In this document: piece after piece, positions 6,942 through 14,755 of the stretch | Layout of the letters: the number at the start of each line of letters is the position of its first letter | Numbering within the stretch: the stretch's first letter is position 1 | Source: Candidatus Magasanikiibacteriota bacterium | Lineage (GTDB): Bacteria > Patescibacteriota > Patescibacteriia > Magasanikbacterales > UBA922 | DNA length: 34,444 nt | Assembly (NCBI GenBank): GCA_003518365.1 | Contig: DOYU01000002.1 | Span: 1 to 34,444 of the forward strand | Direction: 5' to 3' | The notes under the pieces: model-generated | Database searches by the model: none | Seen by the model: only the letters and a program-made list of their open reading frames with translations | Told to the model about the DNA's origin: nothing | Translations under genes and position numbers: made by a program

Positions 6942-7879
6942 AAGACTTTTTTTGCTAGTTGAAACAGTTTGTATTGGAACGGCTTCAGCGGCATTTCACA
7001 TGCATCAGGATACGATATAGCTTTTCCACCAAACCCTGCTTTATATCGCGTTACATTACTTAGTTTGTCAGCATCGTCCCAAGCATATGTATGAAATGTA
7101 TTGCCATCCTGCTTTGGCGCAGCCACCCCCCAAAAATCATATGTCACATTGCCAAATTTTTTTGCAATCTGGATCGACCGCCATTGCAAAAGATATGGCG
7201 CCATGACATTGCGATATTCATTTGACGACGCACCATGCAGATACGTGCACACACCTGCATTGCCAATATATATTTGCGATGCAATTGGTTTTTCATCATA
7301 CCATGCGGTGAGCTGATGCGTACTTTTCATCTCGAGCATCTTTGCATAGTACGCTTTATCATGACTTTTAAACTTATCTCTGTCTGTTGTTTCTTCATTT
7401 AATCGCCAGAACACGTTCACATCTTTCCCCTCTCGGATTTCCACACCTTTTTTTTCAGCAAGCTTAATATTATAGCGCGTCTTGCTGTGCATATTTGCAA
7501 GCAGTGTTTCTTCTGATTGCGTGAGATCGAGGACCATGGTGTGTTGTGGTTGTCTGCAACGAGTCATCAGACATCGGGCATCAGGCATCAGAGCTTTATC
7601 AGAAGATTGATCTGGCTCAATGCGAATAAATAATACTTTTTTATTTTGGAAAAAACTGGTTACTGATGCCAGGTTACTGATGGTACAACGTGGGATGTAT
7701 ACATACTTCCAACCAAGCGGCAAACGATGAACAAACCCCTGAACATACTCATTATCGATGTTAAGACGTATTGGCTCTTGCCCCACGGCACGCTGAAATT
7801 CCCCCCATTCCCAAGATTGGAGGAATTCCGCAGTAGCTGGCTTCCATTCCTCCTGAATTGTGATTTCTGTGATAGTCAT
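6938..7879 (-). CDS. FemAB-like peptidyltransferase (GNAT fold)
   Basis: FemA/FemB/FmhB-type enzymes use aminoacyl-tRNA to add bridge amino acids to lipid II. I start at MTITEITIQEEWK (ATG at 7879), giving 313 residues. Typical elements are FLQSWEWGEFQRAVG near the N terminus, PRCTI, FIRIEPD, the conserved LLANMHSKTRYNIKLAEKKGVEI, and in the second GNAT domain WYDEKPIASQIYI, YLHGASSNEYRNVMAPYLLQW and YDFWGVA. The protein ends with a segment AGFGGKAISYP, also common in the family. Around residue 105 lies an odd DARCLMTRC stretch encoded by a short DNA repeat (7564-7592). Start of the minus-strand envelope run; rpmF is divergent. Bridge amino acid unknown. Confidence 0.92.
   Translation of the reverse strand: MTITEITIQEEWKPATAEFLQSWEWGEFQRAVGQEPIRLNIDNEYVQGFVHRLPLGWKYVYIPRCTISNLASVTSFFQNKKVLFIRIEPDQSSDKALMPDARCLMTRCRQPQHTMVLDLTQSEETLLANMHSKTRYNIKLAEKKGVEIREGKDVNVFWRLNEETTDRDKFKSHDKAYYAKMLEMKSTHQLTAWYDEKPIASQIYIGNAGVCTYLHGASSNEYRNVMAPYLLQWRSIQIAKKFGNVTYDFWGVAAPKQDGNTFHTYAWDDADKLSNVTRYKAGFGGKAISYPDACEMPLKPFQYKLFQLAKKVL
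7564..7592. repeat. CATCAGGCATC tandem-like repeat inside the FemAB gene
   Basis: On the plus strand, units of the form CATCAGACATCGGGCATCAG follow each other, all variants of CATCAG/CATCGG. In the gene's frame they encode LMPDARCLMT, which looks unlike the surrounding FemAB sequence. Short repeats of this kind are known to spread in bacterial intergenic DNA. Confidence 0.55.
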
Positions 7880-7930
7880 GTGTCCATTGTACCTGAAAAA
7901 TACCAAAAACTGCAAAACAAAGCTATACAC

Positions 7931-7959
7931 TTGATCTTTTTCTCTTTCTATGCTATAGT
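7931..7959 (+). promoter_or_regulatory. Promoter for rpmF-nusB
   Basis: TTGATC (7931-7936) and TATAGT (7954-7959) are separated by 17 nt, with a TG one base upstream of the -10 (extended -10). Transcription would begin near 7966, about 45 nt before the rpmF start codon. Confidence 0.75.
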
Positions 7960-8010
7960 CTTTTGGCTTTATCCATGCAATTTATTTGATTTTTTGTTAT
8001 ACTACTTTAT

Positions 8011-8226
8011 ATGCCACATCCAAAAACAAAGACATCGAAACCGCGACAACGTACACGACGTTCTCACCACGCCCTCAAGCCTGTGAAAGTCCTCGTGGAC
8101 CAAGATGGCAACCCACATCTTCCTCACCATGCTAGCCCTGTTTCTGGGATGTATAAAGGAAAAACTGTGGTAGATGTTGAAAAACGAACCACACGCCGTA
8201 TTCGTCGTGTCAAAAAAGCAAGCTAG
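8011..8226 (+). CDS. rpmF: 50S ribosomal protein bL32
   Basis: The protein starts MPHPKTKTSKPRQRTRRSHH, the hallmark N terminus of bL32, and continues with LPHHASPVSGMYKGKTVVDV. At 71 residues it is longer than the usual 56-60, because of a basic C-terminal tail (EKRTTRRIRRVKKAS). The zinc-binding cysteines of C+ forms are absent. It is the first gene of the plus-strand unit rpmF-nusB-rnc, a translation and RNA-processing set. No Shine-Dalgarno is visible in front of the ATG. Confidence 0.96.
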   Translation: MPHPKTKTSKPRQRTRRSHHALKPVKVLVDQDGNPHLPHHASPVSGMYKGKTVVDVEKRTTRRIRRVKKAS

Positions 8227-8262
8227 CCCAACAGGCTCGCACTCAATCTAACCGTTTCTCTC

Positions 8263-8691
8263 ATGTCACACCGACATCTCGCACGCTCTATTGTGATGCA
8301 AGTCCTGTATCAATGGGATTTCAAAGGAAAACCTACTGCAGGAATTCCCGCGATTGTCGATCAACAAATCGAAGAATTTGGTGTCGGTCTAGAAAAAGAA
8401 ATCGAGTTTGTCAAGAACACCGTTGATGGTGTTCTTGTTCATTTACAGGACATCGACAAAAAAATAGAAGAACATGCCCCAAACTGGTCACTTGAACAAA
8501 TGGCAATCGTTGATCGCAATATTCTCCGTATCGGTGTATATGAGTTATACTTCAATGATGAAATTCCAGCAAAAGTCGCCATCAACGAAGCCATTGAAAT
8601 CGCAAAGTCATACGGTGGACAATCTTCAGGAAAATTTGTCAACGGTATCCTAGGCGCCATGTTCAAAGAAGTAGAAGAAAGCACGAAGTAA
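8263..8691 (+). CDS. nusB: Transcription antitermination factor NusB
   Basis: NusB joins NusE (S10) on boxA RNA in rRNA antitermination complexes. The 142-residue protein has the all-helical NusB pattern: SHRHLARSIVMQVLYQWDF at the start, the middle segment HAPNWSLEQMAIVDRNILRIGVYEL, and the highly conserved EIPAKVAINEAIEIAKSYGGQSSGKFVNGILGAM near the end. Length and order match the family. It lies 36 nt after rpmF, presumably on the same transcript, with rnc following after about 100 nt. Confidence 0.97.
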   Translation: MSHRHLARSIVMQVLYQWDFKGKPTAGIPAIVDQQIEEFGVGLEKEIEFVKNTVDGVLVHLQDIDKKIEEHAPNWSLEQMAIVDRNILRIGVYELYFNDEIPAKVAINEAIEIAKSYGGQSSGKFVNGILGAMFKEVEESTK

Positions 8692-8797
8692 TACCCTAAA
8701 ACCTAACACCCTCACATCTAATTCTCCCCTTTCGTTTCACATTATCTCTTCTCTTCATAAGAGCTGATGTGAGTCGGAACGGATAGCTCCCCACACT

Positions 8798-9559
8798 ATG
8801 CCCGTCCCACAATACGATGAATTCAACTTCAAAGCCCTCGAAGACTCTCTCGGTATTGTCTTCAACAACAAAGACCTCCTTGTTCAGGCACTTGTCCATC
8901 GTTCTTTTTTGAATGAAAATCGAGACTTCCCTCTTGCACACAATGAACGAATGGAATTTCTCGGCGATGCCGTGCTTGAACTGATCGTCACTGAATTTTT
9001 GTTTGCTCACTATTTAAATCCTGAAGGAGAGCTGACAAACTGGCGAGCCGCACTGGTCAATGGAAAAAATTGTGCCCTCGTCGGAAATGAAATTGGTATC
9101 GAGCCATATCTCTTCCTGAGTCGAGGAGAATCACAAGATAGCAATAGCAAAGCCCGCGAATATATTCTTGCCAATGCAGTCGAAGCAGTGATCGGTGCTA
9201 TCTACCTTGATCAAGGCTGGGAAATTGCAAAGCAATTTGTACTCCGTTGGATTGTCAGCAAACTTGGCGACGTCCTTGACCTCGGTCTCTGGATGGATCC
9301 AAAATCACGCTTTCAAGAATCTGCCCAAGATATTGTCGGTGTCACGCCAACATATAAAGTGGTGCGAGAGGATGGCCCAGATCACGCAAAACAATTTGTT
9401 GTTGCCGTATATCTTGAAAAAGAAAAAATTGCAGAAGGCGAAGGCGGCAGTAAACAAGAAGCACAAGTCGCCGCAGCAGAAGCAGCGCTCGCAAAGAAAA
9501 AATGGAAAGGACCAAAGACAGAGATTATTGAGAGAGAACCTACTGATCCAATTGGGTGA
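8798..9559 (+). CDS. rnc: Ribonuclease III
   Basis: RNase III cleaves double-stranded RNA, including rRNA precursors. The 253-residue protein has the nuclease domain first: the signature NERMEFLGDAVLEL with the metal-binding Glu and Asp, then ANAVEAVIGAIYLDQGW with the second Asp/Glu pair. A double-stranded RNA-binding domain follows (DPKSRFQESAQD, PTYKVVREDGPDHAKQFVVAVYL, GEGGSKQEAQVAAAEAAL). A short charged tail ends the protein. Upstream is nusB; downstream a terminator and two tRNA genes. Secure identification. Confidence 0.97.
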   Translation: MPVPQYDEFNFKALEDSLGIVFNNKDLLVQALVHRSFLNENRDFPLAHNERMEFLGDAVLELIVTEFLFAHYLNPEGELTNWRAALVNGKNCALVGNEIGIEPYLFLSRGESQDSNSKAREYILANAVEAVIGAIYLDQGWEIAKQFVLRWIVSKLGDVLDLGLWMDPKSRFQESAQDIVGVTPTYKVVREDGPDHAKQFVVAVYLEKEKIAEGEGGSKQEAQVAAAEAALAKKKWKGPKTEIIEREPTDPIG

Positions 9560-9580
9560 TTTCAGAGAATATTTGTGAAG

Positions 9581-9618
9581 ATATCCCTGACAATCTGGGA
9601 TATTTTCATATATTTTTA
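9581..9618 (+). terminator. Terminator after rnc
   Basis: ATATCCC (9581-9587) pairs with GGGATAT (9598-9604) and is followed by a T-rich stretch. It lies 20 nt beyond the rnc stop codon. Confidence 0.65.
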
Positions 9619-9662
9619 TTGACAGAATACACTGTTTTTGGTATTCTGCGTCTTGCATATAT

Positions 9663-9738
9663 GCGCTCATAGCTCAGCTGGTAGAGCAGTTGGCTCTTAA
9701 CCAAACGGTCGGGGGTTCGAATCCCTCTGGGCGCACCA
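9663..9738 (+). tRNA. tRNA-Lys(CTT)
   Basis: A 76-nt cloverleaf includes an encoded CCA end. The acceptor stem GCGCTCA/TGGGCGC pairs with one G-T pair. The anticodon loop CTCTTAA gives anticodon CTT, reading AAG. The T arm contains GGTTCGAATCC. The bottom pair of the anticodon stem (27-43) is a G-A mismatch. Confidence 0.95.
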
Positions 9739-9744
9739 ATAGGT

Positions 9745-9820
9745 TAGGAGGGGTCTTTCACGGTTCACAACGTTGTATCGTGCTGACGACCCCCTCTAAC
9801 TCCCCCTGGTAGGGGGAGAA
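9745..9820. repeat. Inter-tRNA palindromic GC-rich repeat element
   Basis: Two nested structures fill the space between the tRNA genes. The first is an imperfect palindrome with outer arms GAGGGGTC and GACCCCCTC, inner CACG/CGTG and a central AACGTT. The second is the hairpin CTCCCCC-TGGTA-GGGGGAG at 9800-9818. The second half resembles elements at 31373-31404 and 33466-33502, so I place it in the same dispersed family. Confidence 0.65.
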
Positions 9821-9830
9821 CTTATTTCAA

Positions 9831-9902
9831 GCTCCTGTAGTTAAACGGATATAACAGCGGTCTTCGGAACCGCGGTTGGGGGTTCGATTCCCTCCGGGAG
9901 CA
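9831..9902 (+). tRNA. tRNA-Arg(TCG)
   Basis: The acceptor stem GCTCCTG pairs with CGGGAGC. The anticodon stem GCGGT/ACCGC encloses the loop CTTCGGA with anticodon TCG, reading CGA. The T arm contains GGTTCGATTCC. The discriminator base is A, followed by CAA, so a complete CCA is not encoded, unlike in the other two tRNA genes here. Confidence 0.93.
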
Positions 9903-9906
9903 CAAT

Positions 9907-9938
9907 AAAAAAATAGACTGTATAGTCTATTTTTTTTA
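9907..9938. terminator. Bidirectional terminator between tRNA-Arg and the 9962 gene
   Basis: An A-run leads into ATAGACT, a GTAT loop, AGTCTAT and a run of T. It can end the plus-strand tRNA transcript and the converging minus-strand surface-protein transcript. Confidence 0.85.
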
Positions 9939-9961
9939 TCAAACGAAAATGATTCTTCTTT

Positions 9962-12043
9962 TTACAAACCCACTTCATCCCCTATCAACAAAATCTGCTT
10001 GCCAGTAACCTGGTCAATCGCGGTAACTCGTACTTTTGATGTCAGCTGTGTTTGTGATGGATTTGCTTTATTGAGTGTCAGTGGAAATTGCAAGGCAAGA
10101 ACATCCACAGACAATGGCATCTCATCGATATGCCACACTAATTTTTTTTCTTTCTCATCATACGTGAGCTCCCCTGCTGGGACGACAGCGTCATCTTGAG
10201 AAAATGAGACATCTCCATAAAAATCAACTTGCGCTTCAATATCTTTCAATGGATGGAAGGTATTCCCAAGAAGCCATGTGAATGTATGGACATCGTCATC
10301 AGCTTCATCTCGAACTTCAAATGTTGTATCAGAATTGATTGTCAAAACAAGTGGAACACCTGCAGCTGTTTCTTCACTATCAGACAGCGTGTACTGTGCA
10401 TTGCCCGTGAGAGAAATGACATACGATTCGTACGCAGTAAGATCGACATCCTCGCCAGATCTAATAGGAATCGTCACATCTATTGTCAGTTGTTCTCCAG
10501 GGTCGAGTTGTCTCAGATCTCCAATCTGTGCACTACTCCAGGTGATTTGCCCACGCCGAATAGTATCAGAAAGCTGTTCTCCTACGATATTTCCGTCAGC
10601 TTCATCTTCTAGCGATGGCCAATCCATAATGCTCCGACCGTTTACTGATGGCGCATCAAACATAAGTCGGACACGCACATTTTTTAAGGGTTCTTCTGTA
10701 TTATTTTTTACGACGATGGTGGCATTGAGATGTTCTCCAGGTTGCACGGTAATATCTTGTTGACTACCATTTGCTACTAGTGAGACTGACAGCTGCTGAT
10801 CCTCTATTGCGATTTCTTGTTCTGCACTCGCGAGTATGTGTGCCTCAGCAATAGACTCCCCCTCTTGCCACCCGATCAAATGTGCACGAGCAATCAATGT
10901 CTCTTCTCCACCAGCAAAGGCACCCGTGATCGTATATATGGTAGTTGTTGATGCATGAGTAGTCGGATCAAGAATCCATGTACGATCTGTTAGTGTTGCA
11001 CCTTCTTTTGGTTTCATGTCTTGTGTGACAAAAGGAGCCTCAGAATCAAACACCAGTGCGAGGTGTGGTGGCAACGTCCCAACCGCTTCTTTTTCTGGAG
11101 ACACGTCAATCGTGAATGTCGTGGCTACTCCCTGAGCTACTTGTTTGGGTCCGATCAGCGCGACAGTTAATGGCGCACCAGCAATAGATGTTTCTTGTGT
11201 TGCTACTTTTTGAAAGGTAGAACTAAAGTTGCTTGGTGTATAATTTAAAAATACGCGGAATGATTGCCTTTCATTAAGATCACCGTAAAGCTTCCCAGAA
11301 ATATCTATATACTCCCCATCTCCCTCTTGAAGCGGCCCGAGAGTCCACATATTATTTGTGTCAGCATCTGGCGCTTTGCTTGCTGATTCAAATACAAAAC
11401 CGGCTGGATAGCGAAGTTCTAAGACAGAATTATCGAGTGGCACACCCTGCGCGTTTTTGAACCGTACACGATAACGGACTTCTTCTCCATACGCGACCAT
11501 GTCTTCTCCACCGATAGAGAGAATTACATCATCCTCAACGAATGCCCCATCTCGATGATACAGTTGTGTATATCCATACCAGATAGCTCCACCCAAAAAT
11601 CCAAGAGACAATACTACGGTAATAAATGCACGCAAAAATCGTCCACCTTTCCTTTTTTCAAACGTTTGCATATCTGGCAAGCTTCCATCTGCATTTTCAT
11701 AGATCTCAGCCAGTTCTCGTTCTATTTTCTGTGTTTGCCCAACAGTGAGTGCGTCTCCATTAGGCTGTTCAGCATCTTCCGTCTCAACGTCATTCTCTTT
11801 TGATTCTTTAATATCAATGTCATCTTTCGCTGATTTTTTTTCTTTTTTTTCCTTTTTCTTTTCCTTCTTATGCTTCTTCCTGGACGATTCTTCATTGCCG
11901 CCCAGTGTTTCTGCAGCCTCTTCTGGTGTCATATCACTCAAATCGATAATTTCAACATCATCACTTATTTCTTCCAATTTCGAAGTGACAAACTCATGAG
12001 TTGAGGTATCTGTTCTTACCGATGATTTTTTTTCTTTTGCCAT
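9962..12043 (-). CDS. Lysine-rich, single-pass membrane protein with beta-rich extracellular repeats
   Basis: I start at MAKEKKSSVRTDTSTHEF (ATG at 12043; an ATG 9 nt upstream is also possible), giving 693 residues. The first 130 residues are cytoplasmic and highly charged, with a lysine block KKHKKEKKKEKKEKK and then an acidic part. One membrane span follows (FITVVLSLGFLGGAIWYGY, about residues 140-160). The remainder is a long outside region with DUF11/Ig-like sequence: VLELRYPAGFVFESASKAPD, then VVKNNTEEPLKNVRVRLMF and PLSVDVLALQFPLTL, repeated units of adhesin-like beta sandwiches. It follows the DUF4012 gene by 35 nt and is closed by a terminator. I infer a surface role; no enzymatic motif is visible. 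Confidence 0.85.
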   Translation of the reverse strand: MAKEKKSSVRTDTSTHEFVTSKLEEISDDVEIIDLSDMTPEEAAETLGGNEESSRKKHKKEKKKEKKEKKSAKDDIDIKESKENDVETEDAEQPNGDALTVGQTQKIERELAEIYENADGSLPDMQTFEKRKGGRFLRAFITVVLSLGFLGGAIWYGYTQLYHRDGAFVEDDVILSIGGEDMVAYGEEVRYRVRFKNAQGVPLDNSVLELRYPAGFVFESASKAPDADTNNMWTLGPLQEGDGEYIDISGKLYGDLNERQSFRVFLNYTPSNFSSTFQKVATQETSIAGAPLTVALIGPKQVAQGVATTFTIDVSPEKEAVGTLPPHLALVFDSEAPFVTQDMKPKEGATLTDRTWILDPTTHASTTTIYTITGAFAGGEETLIARAHLIGWQEGESIAEAHILASAEQEIAIEDQQLSVSLVANGSQQDITVQPGEHLNATIVVKNNTEEPLKNVRVRLMFDAPSVNGRSIMDWPSLEDEADGNIVGEQLSDTIRRGQITWSSAQIGDLRQLDPGEQLTIDVTIPIRSGEDVDLTAYESYVISLTGNAQYTLSDSEETAAGVPLVLTINSDTTFEVRDEADDDVHTFTWLLGNTFHPLKDIEAQVDFYGDVSFSQDDAVVPAGELTYDEKEKKLVWHIDEMPLSVDVLALQFPLTLNKANPSQTQLTSKVRVTAIDQVTGKQILLIGDEVGL

Positions 12044-12078
12044 ATGAAACATGTCTATTGCTAGTATAGCACAAATGT

Positions 12079-14664
12079 TTATTCTTGTGTCTCAAATGCC
12101 ACACCGTACACAATATCTGTATTCAAATCCGACACTCTCGTTGCACCATTTTGTGTAAAGTGCACACTATCATCGCTCTTCCACTTTGGAATCCATGTAT
12201 GTGGATACCGAACTGTTGACAGAACAGTACTCTCTACACCAGATTGTTTTTGAACAAAAAGCGAATAACGAGAAACAGCACTTGGGGCATGCGCTAGCAG
12301 AGTTCTCAATGACTGTTGTTGTTCATCTTGTTTTGTATCAACAACTGAAAATGGCAAACGATACGTCACCCAGACTTCTCTTGACTCCCCTGCTGGAACG
12401 ATCATCCAGTTACCAAATGCTGTTTTGCCAAATTCATTTGTAATACGCGTTCCTGTTTTGCTATGAATGCCCACTTCATATTCAACGCGTGCAAGATCGA
12501 CATCTTCTTCATACCACGGTTCAGGCACGTGAAACGCATCTTCTGGGGGGTACATAAAACCACCAGCATCGAGCAAAATTGCTCCCTTAGGAACATACAC
12601 ACGCATATACGTAATATTTGATGCGCCATAATATACTTCAGTAGGATCACCAGTATGTGTTCTGCGAACAAGTACTTTTTCTATCACAGATCCATCCGGT
12701 TGGACTTCAGCCGTGTGTTCTATATCTTGCTGTATTCTGGCATCGGACTTTTGCCCTTGCACATTCGTGGCAACCACAGCGAGATAATCCTGACGTGGGG
12801 ATGTCTGAACCACACGTCCAGTCCAGCCAAAAGAAAAAAGTCTGGCATTTGAAGCTGCATCTTTCAACGATACTTGAATCTCTTTTTGTGAAAGCGCTTC
12901 ATGAAGTTCACTCATAAGAACGAGCAATTGCTCTGGCTGTACATCCTGCAGTGCACTCAACAGTTGATCAAGAACGGTTGACAAAATTTCTTTCGGCGCT
13001 TCGTCTTCGGCATAGCCATCTTCTACATAATTTTGAAGTGTTGGAAGGACATTGTCAGCATCGAGCAGGAGATCGTATTCACCTGTATCGATAGGTCCAA
13101 TGACACGCAGCAATCGCTCTATGACTGAGGCATTGACGGCAATTGTTCCATCAAATGTCGTTTTTTCTGCACTCTCTACAAACTGTTCAGCCTTTCTCGC
13201 AGTGGTTGGAAAATCAAAAAACCAATTGATGTCTTGAAATTCCCATCGCCCATTCACAAGCTGCAGTGGGATTGGTGGTACGATATACTTTTCAAGCTGT
13301 CCCTGGATATCATAACTTCCTCCTCCTGGTATCGTGATATTTTCTATACGTCCTTTTTGCGTATCTACCATGGCAAAGCTACCAATGAATCCACCAGTAG
13401 GACGTATTTCATTATTATTTTGAAACAACACAAGCAATCGACGGAAATCATCGCCGCCAAAAACATCATACAGTACACGAGACAAATCCGTCATATCACC
13501 AAGGTCATCTACAAAAGCACTATAGAGCAACAGAAATTCTCCATAGAGCGCTTGTTGTTCCCCAGGTAACACAGCAGGATTGACTGATACCAATGATAAT
13601 CGCGCTGATTCATACTGCGGCAAGGCTTGCTGCAAATGAGCGGTGATGATCGACAGACGTTCTGTCATAGAAATATCTGTCGCGTGTTGTGCATCATTGA
13701 GTCCCTTAATGACATAGGTATTCGCAAGCGCAATCTGTTGCCCCGCCGAAAGAATAGCGCGTCTGCTACTGATATGATCTCCGAGAAATGGAATATTGCT
13801 CAAAATTGTAGTAAGCATGCGGTGATCTTTTTCTACCAATTGTTCTGCAACAGCAAACTGTGCCAATGCATCTTGCAACGCACGCTGCGCAGTCGCAGTG
13901 TCTGCTTGCAATGCGGCGGTCGTAGATTCTTGCAAAGAAACAAAGGCGCCAGTGCTCACATCAATGATGTCTCGACTGTCTTCTCGAATAGTCTGATAGG
14001 TGGTAAAGACAGGCAATGGCAACAATCCACACAACAAGATAACAAACGCAATAGGGGCAAGGTGTTTTCTCGATACGGCGCTGAGAACAATCGTTGGCAT
14101 ACGAAATCTCGGCATAGAAAACCGTACAGATGGCATGCGCCAACGAGGCAGACGAAACAGTGGTCGCGACTGTTTTTGTGTTGAAGAAGATACTCGCTGT
14201 GTTACGGCAACAGGAGGTGTTGATTTTTGTACTGTAGGTTTGCCTTGCTTTCCTGCTTTTCCCGAGGATTTTGCCGCACGAATCGCAGCAGCAAAATCAA
14301 TTGTTTGAAGATCTGTCACGGCTGCAATTTTTTCACGGAATGACTGAATAGTGCTCCAACTCGGCTCAACAAATTGTTGGTCAAGACGCACCACATGGGT
14401 AGACTGTGGCACAGCATTACCAAACGTCACAGGAACATAATGAGACCTGCTTTGACGTGGTCCCGAGGTATCAGCTGCGTGCTGTTTGTTTGTTTTTTTT
14501 GAACGCAAGGAAGGTGTCGGTATCTTTGTTTTCAGAGCTCCTGTGTTCGTTGCTTGCGCAACGTTTTTCTTTTTTGGAGACGAAAATGGACAGCGACGTT
14601 TATTATGTCCTGTCTTGGTACATCCTGAACATGTTTGAACTGTACGACTTCGTTTGCGTGCCAT
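12079..14664 (-). CDS. DUF4012 surface protein with N-terminal zinc knuckle
   Basis: The 861-residue protein has three parts. Residues 12-25 form CSGCTKTGHNKRRC, an exact C-x2-C-x4-H-x4-C zinc-knuckle pattern, in a basic N-terminal region. Residues 30-200 are a Ser/Thr/Lys/Pro-rich cytoplasmic stretch with repeated RMP/RLP units (RLPRWRMPSV...MPRFRMP). A membrane span lies near residues 202-222. The outer part is DUF4012: an alpha-helical stalk (two helix-rich segments) and the signature LLVLFQNNNEIRPTGGFIGSF, then GSYDIQGQLEKYIVPP. DUF4012 proteins are common near capsule and glycan genes in CPR and Gram-positive bacteria; their function is not settled. The gene lies downstream of the glycosyltransferase run, separated from it by a terminator. 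Confidence 0.9.
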   Translation of the reverse strand: MARKRSRTVQTCSGCTKTGHNKRRCPFSSPKKKNVAQATNTGALKTKIPTPSLRSKKTNKQHAADTSGPRQSRSHYVPVTFGNAVPQSTHVVRLDQQFVEPSWSTIQSFREKIAAVTDLQTIDFAAAIRAAKSSGKAGKQGKPTVQKSTPPVAVTQRVSSSTQKQSRPLFRLPRWRMPSVRFSMPRFRMPTIVLSAVSRKHLAPIAFVILLCGLLPLPVFTTYQTIREDSRDIIDVSTGAFVSLQESTTAALQADTATAQRALQDALAQFAVAEQLVEKDHRMLTTILSNIPFLGDHISSRRAILSAGQQIALANTYVIKGLNDAQHATDISMTERLSIITAHLQQALPQYESARLSLVSVNPAVLPGEQQALYGEFLLLYSAFVDDLGDMTDLSRVLYDVFGGDDFRRLLVLFQNNNEIRPTGGFIGSFAMVDTQKGRIENITIPGGGSYDIQGQLEKYIVPPIPLQLVNGRWEFQDINWFFDFPTTARKAEQFVESAEKTTFDGTIAVNASVIERLLRVIGPIDTGEYDLLLDADNVLPTLQNYVEDGYAEDEAPKEILSTVLDQLLSALQDVQPEQLLVLMSELHEALSQKEIQVSLKDAASNARLFSFGWTGRVVQTSPRQDYLAVVATNVQGQKSDARIQQDIEHTAEVQPDGSVIEKVLVRRTHTGDPTEVYYGASNITYMRVYVPKGAILLDAGGFMYPPEDAFHVPEPWYEEDVDLARVEYEVGIHSKTGTRITNEFGKTAFGNWMIVPAGESREVWVTYRLPFSVVDTKQDEQQQSLRTLLAHAPSAVSRYSLFVQKQSGVESTVLSTVRYPHTWIPKWKSDDSVHFTQNGATRVSDLNTDIVYGVAFETQE

Positions 14665-14701
14665 GGGAGAAGTTTGTCAATATTGCTCTGAGTATAGCAT
14701 A

Positions 14702-14746
14702 AAAAAAGAAAACAGTGGATGTATCTATCCACTGTTTTCTTTTTTC
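14702..14746. terminator. Terminator of the glycosyltransferase operon
   Basis: An almost perfect 19-bp stem: AAAAAAGAAAACAGTGGAT, loop GTATCT, then its complement ending in a T-run. It lies 9 nt beyond the stop of the 14756-15871 gene and separates it from the DUF4012 gene. Confidence 0.9.
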
Positions 14747-14755
14747 AGAAATCTA

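Noticed and set aside
8761..8789. GAGCT...AGCTC pairing upstream of rnc as a riboswitch or leader regulator
   Set aside because: Only 5 bp; no known leader motif recognised.
9739..9830. CRISPR-like repeat in the inter-tRNA region
   Set aside because: There are no regularly spaced direct repeats; the structure is two nested palindromes.
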